A stretch of DNA of 6,492 nt from Leptospiraceae bacterium (GTDB taxonomy: Bacteria; Spirochaetota; Leptospiria; Leptospirales; Leptonemataceae), in contig JAGRNC010000146.1 in NCBI GenBank assembly GCA_020440935.1, forward strand, positions 1 through 6,492. The letters are read 5' to 3'. The notes below the pieces were generated by a model that made no database searches, had not been told where the DNA came from, and worked only from the letters and a program-made list of their open reading frames with translations. Made by a program: the position numbers and the translations under genes. Below, in pieces: positions 1 to 5,993 of this stretch. Numbering within the stretch: position 1 is the first letter of the stretch; each line of letters begins with the position of its first letter.

Positions 1-81
1 GAGCGGAAAGGCAGCGAACTGGAGCCCCTCGAGATCATTGCTCTCTGGTCGGGGCGAACAGCCCGCCTGGCCGCGAAATGA
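1..81 (+). CDS. C-terminal fragment of a gene entering from the left; possibly nitronate monooxygenase-like
   Basis: Frame 1 is open from the window edge to a TGA at 79-81 and gives 26 residues ending in LEIIALWSGRTARLAAK. Codons look like those of the neighbouring real genes, with many G or C third positions. The tail 'LW(S/A)G(R/Q)xAxLA' resembles, from memory, the C-terminal end of nitronate monooxygenase / 2-nitropropane dioxygenase-type flavoproteins, where an 'LWAGQ' segment lies near the end. Twenty-six residues are too few for a firm family call. It is transcribed toward the yejE-like gene, and the two stop codons are separated by only 37 bp. The minus-strand frames across the same bases give no ABC ATPase-like sequence. 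The existence of a gene end here is moderately supported; the enzyme name is a guess. Confidence 0.4.
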   Translation, partial: ERKGSELEPLEIIALWSGRTARLAAK

Positions 82-118
82 TGGGCGCTACGCAACGCCG
101 CAGGCGCGGAAGTATTGC
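82..118. other. Convergent intergenic gap with no recognisable terminator
   Basis: These 37 bp separate the stop of the left-edge plus-strand fragment from the stop of the yejE-like gene. The only self-complementary element I see is a 4-bp CGCC/GGCG stem at 96-106 with no following T-run on either strand. Termination of either unit must therefore occur elsewhere, inside the opposing gene, or by Rho. Confidence 0.5.
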
Positions 119-1144
119 CTAGTCGGCCTGGTATTTTGGATCGAACGCTTCTCTGGCTCCTTCGCCTATGAACGTGGCCATGAGCAGAGTCAGAAAAAGT
201 GCGGCTACCGTGGAGATCGCTATCCACGGAAAATCCAGGTTGTCCAGTCCCTGTTGCATTAGTTCCCCCCACGATGGGGTGGGGGGCGGCAGTCCAAATC
301 CCAAAAAATCCAGCGCGGTCAAAGAGCTGATTCCGGCGATGAGGGTAAATGGAAGAATGGTAATGAGCGGAGTAAGAGCGTTAGGAAGAATCTGGCCAAA
401 GAAAATGCGAAAGGTACCCAGGCCGGCCGCTCGGGCTGCTTTCACATAGGCAAGATCGCGAAGTTTGAAGAATTCGCCGCGCATATAGTAAGAAAGACCC
501 ACCCAGCTGAAAAGCGACATTACCACCAGAAGCATCCAGAAGTTCTGCCCATAGATTGACCCCAGAAGGATTACAACATATAGAAATGGCAGAGCCGACC
601 ACACTTCAATCAGTCTTTGCATCACGATGTCGGTGCGGCCCCCCAGGTACCCCTGGATTCCCCCCACGACCACGCCCATAAATCCGCTGAGCACTGTGAG
701 GCATAAAGAGAATAGCATGCAAATGCGAAATCCGTACAATAATCGCGCAAAAACATCGCGGCCCAGGCTATCCGTTCCAAGAATGTGGTGAAGCGATGGA
801 GGATGGGGAGGAGGACGCTGTCCGGCAAGATCGGCTTCCAGCGGGTCAAATCGAACCGGCGGATAGATTGCCCAGCCGTATTGAGCGAATCCCTTCCAGT
901 CGGTTAATGCGCGATAATTAGCTTCCGTTCCGTACGGCTGCCCCAACTCTCTACCGGAGTGGAATGCCAGGAGCGGAAAATAAGTCTGACCTCTGTAGTG
1001 CATTACGATGGGTTTCTTTTCCGCTATGCATTCGCTGCCCAGCGAAAGCACAAATAGCGTGGCCAGTAGAATCAAAGAATAGTAGGCCCTGCGAATGGAG
1101 CGAAACCTTCGCCATCGCTGAACTGTAAGATCCGAAAATCTCAC
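119..1144 (-). CDS. yejE: YejE-like peptide ABC transporter permease (OppC/DppC family)
   Basis: This is one of two inner-membrane permease subunits of a Yej-type peptide importer. The 341-residue length equals that of E. coli YejE as I recall it, and the N-terminus (QRWRRFRSIRRAYYSL) lines up with YejE's ARWARFRHNRRGYWSL, which supports the GTG start at 1144-1142. Visible parts: first membrane helix about 21-40; a periplasmic stretch about 45-120 with the conserved YFPLL segment; the OppC-type LGTDSLGRDVFARLLYG motif at 122-138; further helices about 140-165, 180-220, 255-283 and 305-326; an EAA coupling loop (KAARAAG...ILPN) at 235-255 for docking an ATPase; and the FGLPPPTPSWGEL motif at 283-295. 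The start overlaps the yejB stop by four bases (GTGA), implying translational coupling. AAGGA lies 10 nt upstream. In E. coli the ATPase gene yejF follows; here a convergent gene does. Confidence 0.93.
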   Translation of the reverse strand: MRFSDLTVQRWRRFRSIRRAYYSLILLATLFVLSLGSECIAEKKPIVMHYRGQTYFPLLAFHSGRELGQPYGTEANYRALTDWKGFAQYGWAIYPPVRFDPLEADLAGQRPPPHPPSLHHILGTDSLGRDVFARLLYGFRICMLFSLCLTVLSGFMGVVVGGIQGYLGGRTDIVMQRLIEVWSALPFLYVVILLGSIYGQNFWMLLVVMSLFSWVGLSYYMRGEFFKLRDLAYVKAARAAGLGTFRIFFGQILPNALTPLITILPFTLIAGISSLTALDFLGFGLPPPTPSWGELMQQGLDNLDFPWIAISTVAALFLTLLMATFIGEGAREAFDPKYQAD

Positions 1145-2154
1145 TGCAGTCGAATCCTTGGATCAATCATTGTGTACAAGATATCAGAAAAAAGCCGTCC
1201 CAGAAGAGTGAGGATCGACGAGATCAGAATGATTCCCATTACGACGTTATAATCGCGGCTTACTATGGAATTCCAGACAAGCAGGCCCATTCCATCGATG
1301 TCAAAGACCTTCTCTATCAAAAGGGCCCCAGCAAATACCAGAGTGAAAATTTCGCTCATTCGCGTGGCGATGGGAATCAAAGCATTCTTGAGAGCATGAC
1401 GAAACAGAGCCGTTCGCGGAAGCATTCCCTTTAGCGTGGCAGTTCGCATGTAGTCCTTCTTTAGTTCTTCCAGGATACCATTCTTCATGAGCATGGTGAG
1501 AAAAGCAAATTCGCCCACCATGTAGCAGATCATCGGTAACACCATATGATGCAGAAAATCCAGAACCTTACCGCCAAAAGATAATAGTTCAAAGTTATCG
1601 GAGACAATTCCGCGCAAAGGAAACCAGTCGAGAAAACTTCCGCCCGCGAAGAAAATGATCAGCAAAATCCCCAGGGCATAGCCCGGAATCACGTACCCAA
1701 TGAAAATGACGATACTGGAGATGGTGTCAAAATTGCTCTTGTGCTTTCTGGCTTTCAGAATGCCCAGGGGGATGCAAACCGCGTAACTCAAGAGAAAGGA
1801 AGTTAAGCCAAAGAATAGAGAGATTGGCATTCGCTCTACAATGACTTCAAGAACGGGGCGATTATAGGAATAGGATTCTCCCAGCGATCCGACCATGGCG
1901 CCGCCCAGCCATTTGAAATACCGAATATGAGCCGGTTGATCGAAGCCAAAGTTCTTCTTTATGTTTTCGATTTCGGAGGGCGATATGGCGGCGGCAGGAT
2001 TCGCGCCCCGGGCTGCGCTGGCCGACCGGATCTGCGCAATCATTTCTTCCACCGGTCCGCCAGGAACAAATTGGATCAATACAAAGCAGGCGATGGTGAT
2101 TCCCAGAATTGTGGGAATCATATAGAGCAAACGTCGCGCGATATAGTTATGCAC
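1141..2154 (-). CDS. yejB: YejB-like peptide ABC transporter permease (OppB/DppB family)
   Basis: This is the partner inner-membrane permease, expected to pair with the YejE-like protein to form the translocation pore for peptides. At 337 residues it is slightly shorter than E. coli YejB. Helix 1 spans about 10-30 and runs into the conserved QFVPGGPVEE motif; further helices lie about 110-132, 147-170, 203-222, 262-282 and 303-325. The stretch FFAGGSFLDWFPLRGIVS (168-185) closely resembles YejB's FFAGGSYFDLFPLRGLVS and separates it from generic OppB. The EAA-type ATPase-docking loop is at about 237-257 (TATLKGM...LKNA), and the C-terminus DPRI is family-typical. The start codon is GTG (2154-2152), 23 bp after the yejA-like stop, with a good ribosome site in the gap. 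The residues between about 40 and 60 are Ala/Ser-rich and shorter than the matching Gly-rich E. coli insertion. Confidence 0.94.
   Translation of the reverse strand: MHNYIARRLLYMIPTILGITIACFVLIQFVPGGPVEEMIAQIRSASAARGANPAAAISPSEIENIKKNFGFDQPAHIRYFKWLGGAMVGSLGESYSYNRPVLEVIVERMPISLFFGLTSFLLSYAVCIPLGILKARKHKSNFDTISSIVIFIGYVIPGYALGILLIIFFAGGSFLDWFPLRGIVSDNFELLSFGGKVLDFLHHMVLPMICYMVGEFAFLTMLMKNGILEELKKDYMRTATLKGMLPRTALFRHALKNALIPIATRMSEIFTLVFAGALLIEKVFDIDGMGLLVWNSIVSRDYNVVMGIILISSILTLLGRLFSDILYTMIDPRIRLQ
1155..1159 (-). promoter_or_regulatory. Ribosome binding site for yejE (AAGGA)
   Basis: AAGGA lies inside the last codons of the yejB-like gene, 10 nt before the GTG start of the yejE-like gene. 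Together with the GTGA stop/start overlap it supports that start and coupled translation of the two permeases. Confidence 0.55.
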
Positions 2155-2159
2155 AGTTA

Positions 2160-2169
2160 CTCCGACTCC
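2160..2169 (-). promoter_or_regulatory. Tandem GGAG ribosome binding site for yejB
   Basis: On the minus strand two GGAG copies, separated by TC, lie in the 23-bp gap between yejA and yejB. The nearer one ends 5 nt before the GTG start and the other 11 nt before it. This is the strongest Shine-Dalgarno signal in the window and decides the GTG start. Confidence 0.65.
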
Positions 2170-2177
2170 GCTGGCGT

Positions 2178-3962
2178 CTATGGTCCATCGTATTCGATGG
2201 TCGCGGGCAGGCGTTTCATTGCTTCATTGTTCTTCATGGACTTCTTCAAGAGCGCTTCTTGCTCCGGATCGACCCACCAGTATGTATTTACAGCATCATC
2301 CGAGCCGTATTTTCCCAGCGGGTACTGGGGAACTCCGTATCGATTCCAGTAAAGCATACGATGGGCATCGGCCTGCCAGAGGAGGACGTAGGGATGCATC
2401 TCGTAGAGTCGCTGGTCCATCTGACGTAGCAATTGGTCCCGGCTTGCCGGCGATGTTGCGGTCTGAAACTTTGCGATTAATTCATCAATTTTCTCATCCC
2501 GGACTCCCGGAAGATTGATGGAGCCTTTTGGGTCAGCCGTTGTAGAATGCCACATTGGTTTGGGATCCTTGAGTCTACCGGCTCCCCAGTTAATCCAATA
2601 CAGGTCGAAATCAAAATCATCCAGTCGCTTACGCGCAGTGCTCAGGCTGACCTGATCAATGGTGGCCTCAATGCCTACGGATTTGAGATCCTGGAGATAG
2701 ATGTTTAGATGGCGAAGGTCCGAGCCGCTTTGCAAGAAGCGAACGGAAAGAACCTGGCCGTCTTTTTCAAGCAGGCCCTGATCATTTGGCTTGTATCCTG
2801 CTTCGGCCAGGAGTTTGCGAGCCTGGTCCGAATCAAACTTAATGACGGGAACCGATGGATTGACGTAGCCGGGATACAGATCGGGAAAATAGGAGTTTAG
2901 CAAGACGTACTCTTCGTACATTAGCTTCTTGTTCATCAACGAACGATTCAACAAGTAGGCCAGCGCCTTGCGAACGCGCACATCCTGGAACTTCTCGCGC
3001 CGCAGGTTTATGGCAAATCCCTGGAAGCCCCGGGGGATCCGATTATAGATTTTTTGCCTGGCCATCCAGCCTTTCTGCACTTCCTCGGGATGTGTTTTTA
3101 CCGCCCAAATAGAGGCCGTGTGGACGGGAAAATAGTCGAATTCGCCTTTCTTAAAGGCTTCCAGGGCCTTGTTACGATCTTCTATAAAGCGATAGCGAAT
3201 GTAGTCGAAATTGTACTTACCGCGGTTGTATTTGAGCACCCGGCCCCAGTAGTCGCCGCGACGCTTTAGCAAGACAAAGCGATTCACCTTATTCTGCACC
3301 AGTTCGTACGGACCGCTTACAACGTGGAATTCCTGGATATTGTTGAAGTTCTTTCCTTCCAGATCATGCTTCGGCAAGGCCATAAGGCTCCCTGCATCCC
3401 AGAAATTCTGCCAGTGTTCTTCTTTGGCTCGAATGCTTACCGTATGATCGTCCACCGCTACCGGTCTTTCGAATCTGCTCAAGGTCACCCGAAAGACTGC
3501 AGTGTTGTTTTTGGGATTCATCATTGTATCGTAGTAGAAAATGAAATCCTCGGCCGTGATAGGTTTGCCATCGCTCCAACGGGCTTCTTTTCGAATGTGG
3601 AATTTGAATTCCATCCCGTCGGAACTGGTTTCCCAGGAGTCGGCCAGGATTCCCACCGGTTCTTCTTTTACAGAGTGCATTACGATCAGGCTCTCAAATT
3701 GCATTCCTGTAATTTCAGCGGAAACCGTATTGGTATCGAGCCAGTAATTGAGCGACTTGGGGTAGGCGGAACCCCAGACATTGTTGACCCCGCCTTTTAC
3801 TGCCCCGGGATCGGCCATGGGATCGGCGGGGCCAACAGGCAGCCCTTCCAGCGGTACATCCTTTACAGGCTCGAGCTGGATTTCCTTTTCTTCTCCGCAA
3901 TGGACAATTAGGATGACGGCGCAAACCAGTGGGAGTACGTTTCGAAAGAACAAACCTTTCAT
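2178..3962 (-). CDS. yejA: YejA-like family-5 solute-binding lipoprotein
   Basis: This 594-residue protein is the ligand receptor of the importer, predicted to be anchored in a membrane and exposed to the periplasm. Residues 1-21 form a short signal peptide (one Lys, one Arg, then a hydrophobic core), with Cys22 as the likely lipidation site; it is the last cysteine I see in the protein. A flexible Pro/Glu/Asp-rich linker follows to about 55. The SBP family-5 region around 105-140 contains ILADSWE and the ARWSDGKPITAEDF segment. YejA-type hallmarks are GKYNFDYIRYRFIEDRNKA (248-266; E. coli YejA has GRWNFDTIRYDYYLDDNVA), GFAINLRREKFQDVRVRKAL (315-334), and NTYWWVDPEQ near the C-terminus, matching YejA's DTWWYDVNK. 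It is the first gene of the minus-strand operon. E. coli YejABEF transports microcin C and other peptides; the ligand here cannot be read from sequence. Unlike E. coli YejA it appears lipidated. The start has no clear Shine-Dalgarno. Confidence 0.92.
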   Translation of the reverse strand: MKGLFFRNVLPLVCAVILIVHCGEEKEIQLEPVKDVPLEGLPVGPADPMADPGAVKGGVNNVWGSAYPKSLNYWLDTNTVSAEITGMQFESLIVMHSVKEEPVGILADSWETSSDGMEFKFHIRKEARWSDGKPITAEDFIFYYDTMMNPKNNTAVFRVTLSRFERPVAVDDHTVSIRAKEEHWQNFWDAGSLMALPKHDLEGKNFNNIQEFHVVSGPYELVQNKVNRFVLLKRRGDYWGRVLKYNRGKYNFDYIRYRFIEDRNKALEAFKKGEFDYFPVHTASIWAVKTHPEEVQKGWMARQKIYNRIPRGFQGFAINLRREKFQDVRVRKALAYLLNRSLMNKKLMYEEYVLLNSYFPDLYPGYVNPSVPVIKFDSDQARKLLAEAGYKPNDQGLLEKDGQVLSVRFLQSGSDLRHLNIYLQDLKSVGIEATIDQVSLSTARKRLDDFDFDLYWINWGAGRLKDPKPMWHSTTADPKGSINLPGVRDEKIDELIAKFQTATSPASRDQLLRQMDQRLYEMHPYVLLWQADAHRMLYWNRYGVPQYPLGKYGSDDAVNTYWWVDPEQEALLKKSMKNNEAMKRLPATIEYDGP

Positions 3963-3969
3963 GGGTGCA

Positions 3970-3999
3970 ATGATTTTCTCTGGCCTGCAGGGATGTCAA
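3970..3999 (-). promoter_or_regulatory. Candidate sigma70-type promoter for the yejABE operon, leaderless geometry
   Basis: On the minus strand a perfect TTGACA (3999-3994) is followed after 18 nt by AATCAT (3975-3970), a 4/6 match to TATAAT. The A of the yejA start codon is the eighth base after the -10 element, so transcription would begin at or within a base or two of the ATG. No Shine-Dalgarno precedes this ATG at normal spacing, which fits a leaderless message. The spacer contains the 8-bp palindrome CCTGCAGG (3984-3991). The match is by eye only, and the -10 is imperfect. Confidence 0.45.
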
Positions 4000-4006
4000 A
4001 CATGCA

Positions 4007-4012
4007 TTTAAT
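4007..4012 (+). promoter_or_regulatory. Possible -10 element for the second solute-binding protein gene
   Basis: TTTAAT is a 5/6 match to TATAAT and would place transcription start near 4019, ahead of the ATG codons at 4029 and 4035. No good -35 hexamer is visible 16-18 nt upstream. The call is weak on its own. If correct, the upstream in-frame ATGs at 3993 and 4002 cannot be used. Confidence 0.2.
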
Positions 4013-4016
4013 TTTT

Positions 4017-4021
4017 GGCGG
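4017..4021 (+). promoter_or_regulatory. Weak ribosome binding site supporting the ATG at 4029
   Basis: GGCGG (one mismatch to GGAGG) sits 7 nt before the ATG at 4029. A rival site, AGGGA at 3989-3993, sits 8 nt before the in-frame ATG at 4002. I prefer 4029 because it gives a more normal signal-peptide length, but the choice is not secure. Confidence 0.35.
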
Positions 4022-4028
4022 AAATCGC

Positions 4029-5993
4029 ATGTACATGGCTCTATCGAATCGACATAAAATAAAGAGGAAACTACGGACTATCGGGCCGGCGGCGCTTGGA
4101 CTTATGATTCTGTGCGGGGTAGGTTGCGACTATCCTCTGAATCATCCGTACCCGGAAACCAGAGGAAAGAATTGGCACCTTGTGGCTATGGCCAGCGAAC
4201 CCTCCACCATGAATACCGTGCGAATGGCGGATGGGGAATCGGTGGCGGTTGCATCCAACCTGGTGGTCACCCCTTTTCGATACGCGTACCTGACCAGGCC
4301 GATCACCCTGGAGCCATATCTGGCAAAGCGCATTCCGAAAATCCACGCAGATACTCTGAATGGTAAACAGGTCTATTCCATGGAGCTCGAACTGGAAAAG
4401 CGTTACTACGCTCCCGTTTTTCAATGCCTCCAGGACAACAAAGCCGATGCGAAGGGTCGACCGATCCTCGCGCAGGATCTGGAACTAATGCTCAAGCGAA
4501 ATGCGGACCCTGCCAATGAGGCTTTCATGATCAGTTTATTGACTGATAGCATCGTAGGCTTTGCGGAATACAACGCATACATTTCACAGGAGCGAAAAGA
4601 AGCCGGCATTGCCGCAAAATCCGCAGTAGAGCAGGCAGATATTCTAAGAAAGATATACTCCAGGCCAATGGAGGGAGTTCGAGTGCTTTCCGACGACAGA
4701 CTGCGCATCTACTTGAAACGACCCATAGATCGCATCCTATATTTCTTTGCTTTTGTATCGTCGGCGCCGATTCCGGAACAATGCTGGTATCATCTCAATG
4801 GATTAGAAAAGAATCAGCATGCGCTGGATCAGAAGATCGTTTCCTCCGGGCCGTACTTTCTGGAATCCTGGATGCCCCGCGATCGGATCGTACTGCAAAG
4901 AAATACTCTCTACAACGAGACGTTTCCCGAATTGCCTCCGGACTCTGCGTTGCCGGATTCGCTTCGCAACAGTGTAGAAAGAAAGGATGCATTCGCCGCA
5001 CTGCAAGGGCGGCAATTACCATTCATCGACCGAATCGTCTTCTATTTGATTCAATCTGGATCCACCGTTTGGACTCTGTTCGACCAGGGCTACCAGGATC
5101 GCGTGGCGCTCACTCGGGATTCTTACGATGGAGTACTGGAGGGCGGGGAACTAAAGCAGGATTACCAGGAGCGTGGCGTAACTTTGAGTATAGAAACGGA
5201 ACTGGCAACCTTTGGCTGGATCTTTAACCTGGAAGACCCCGTGATTGGACCAAACCTGGCGCTGCGCAAGGCCATTCGTTGTTCCATCGACGTGCCCGAG
5301 CTAATCGAAAGGTTCTTCCATGGCAGGGCCCTGGAAGCCCACGGTCTCATCCCTCCGGGCATCGAAGGCTATCAGCCGGCTCCACGGTCGGGACAGAAAT
5401 GCGGCCCGGAGGAAGGAAAGGCCTGGCTTCGCAAAGCTGGCTATGCGAACGGAATCGATCCTTCCACCGGAAAGCCTCTGGTGCTACGACTCATTGACGT
5501 GCCTCGCCCGGGTGCATCTAGCTTTCATAATTTTCTCGTGGAGAGTCTTCAGTCCATTGGCATTCGCCTGCAAGTGGACCTGTACGACGGGCCAACCTAC
5601 TATGAAAAGCGAATGAAGCGAAAGTTTCAGATGTCTACCTGGGGTTGGGGAGCGGATTACCCGGACCCGCAGAATTTCTTTCAGCTGTTCTACGGTCCAA
5701 ACAGCCAAAATACATACAACGAATCCCATTTTAGAAATGCGGCTTTTGATGCTGCTTACCGCGCGCTGGAAACCGAAGATCCTCGGCTGCGTAGTCAAAC
5801 CATAGAACAAATGAATGGGATCATTGATTCCGAGCTGCCAGTACTTCTGTTATTTCACCGGCTCACTTTTGGTGTTTCGCAGCCCTGGATGGGTCCAATC
5901 GAACCCCATCCAATGGGGCTTAACTTAATGCAGTATCGTACTCTGGACGTTCGCATGCGCGACGAAATGCAGGATCAAATCAATTCATTCTGA
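4029..5993 (+). CDS. Second family-5 extracellular solute-binding lipoprotein (oligopeptide-type)
   Basis: This is a predicted ABC importer receptor of the OppA/DppA fold class, 654 residues from the chosen ATG. In-frame ATGs also lie at 3993, 4002 and 4035. The N-terminus has a Lys/Arg-rich segment (HKIKRKLR), a hydrophobic core (AALGLMIL) and lipobox GVGC with Cys33 as the likely lipidated residue; Asp follows it. Domain features: an early SBP_5 lobe with KGRPILAQDLELML at about 142-155; SIVGF at 174-178; SSGPYFLESW at 272-281; hinge-lobe segment WIFNLEDP...LALRKAIRCSID at about 397-421; HGLIPPGIEGY at 438-448; the family-typical WGWGADYPDPQNFF at 538-551; and NLMQYRTLD at 632-640. It lacks the YejA-specific segments of its divergent neighbour, so it is not a recent duplicate. 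It is longer than classical OppA, with extra sequence about 177-225 and 295-335. By position it may share the YejB/YejE permease. No more specific name is justified. Confidence 0.88.
   Translation: MYMALSNRHKIKRKLRTIGPAALGLMILCGVGCDYPLNHPYPETRGKNWHLVAMASEPSTMNTVRMADGESVAVASNLVVTPFRYAYLTRPITLEPYLAKRIPKIHADTLNGKQVYSMELELEKRYYAPVFQCLQDNKADAKGRPILAQDLELMLKRNADPANEAFMISLLTDSIVGFAEYNAYISQERKEAGIAAKSAVEQADILRKIYSRPMEGVRVLSDDRLRIYLKRPIDRILYFFAFVSSAPIPEQCWYHLNGLEKNQHALDQKIVSSGPYFLESWMPRDRIVLQRNTLYNETFPELPPDSALPDSLRNSVERKDAFAALQGRQLPFIDRIVFYLIQSGSTVWTLFDQGYQDRVALTRDSYDGVLEGGELKQDYQERGVTLSIETELATFGWIFNLEDPVIGPNLALRKAIRCSIDVPELIERFFHGRALEAHGLIPPGIEGYQPAPRSGQKCGPEEGKAWLRKAGYANGIDPSTGKPLVLRLIDVPRPGASSFHNFLVESLQSIGIRLQVDLYDGPTYYEKRMKRKFQMSTWGWGADYPDPQNFFQLFYGPNSQNTYNESHFRNAAFDAAYRALETEDPRLRSQTIEQMNGIIDSELPVLLLFHRLTFGVSQPWMGPIEPHPMGLNLMQYRTLDVRMRDEMQDQINSF
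5985..5993. other. Tail-to-tail 9-bp overlap of convergent genes
   Basis: The plus-strand binding-protein gene stops with TGA at 5991-5993, and the minus-strand response-regulator gene stops with TGA read from 5987 to 5985. The two coding regions therefore share 9 bases, leaving no intergenic space for terminators. Confidence 0.85.

Noticed and set aside
38..262. 74-residue plus-strand frame crossing the yejE stop
   Set aside because: It overlaps the coding end of yejE, and its sequence has no family resemblance. The frame-1 fragment at 1-81 explains the left part better.
3324..3911. 195-residue plus-strand open frame opposite the yejA-like gene
   Set aside because: It lies wholly antisense to a well-supported binding-protein gene, has low-complexity composition without recognisable motifs, and has no ribosome site that stands out. 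It is a shadow frame.
3984..3991. CCTGCAGG palindrome in the promoter spacer as a regulator site
   Set aside because: The symmetry does not extend beyond 8 bp and no repeat copy is seen. Position alone is not enough to call an operator.
4028..4037. 10-bp palindrome CATGTACATG as an operator
   Set aside because: Perfect 10-bp palindromes are expected several times by chance in a window this size. It simply follows from Met-Tyr-Met codons and has no second copy nearby.
4071..4424. 117-residue minus-strand frame opposite the second receptor gene
   Set aside because: It is antisense to a clear lipoprotein signal and domain sequence, with Arg/His-rich composition typical of shadow frames.
5904..5918. 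CCCCAT/ATGGGG hairpin as a minus-strand terminator for the response regulator
   Set aside because: The 6-bp stem is perfect but on the minus strand it is followed by TTCGATTGG, not a T-run. It lies within coding sequence and is probably chance.
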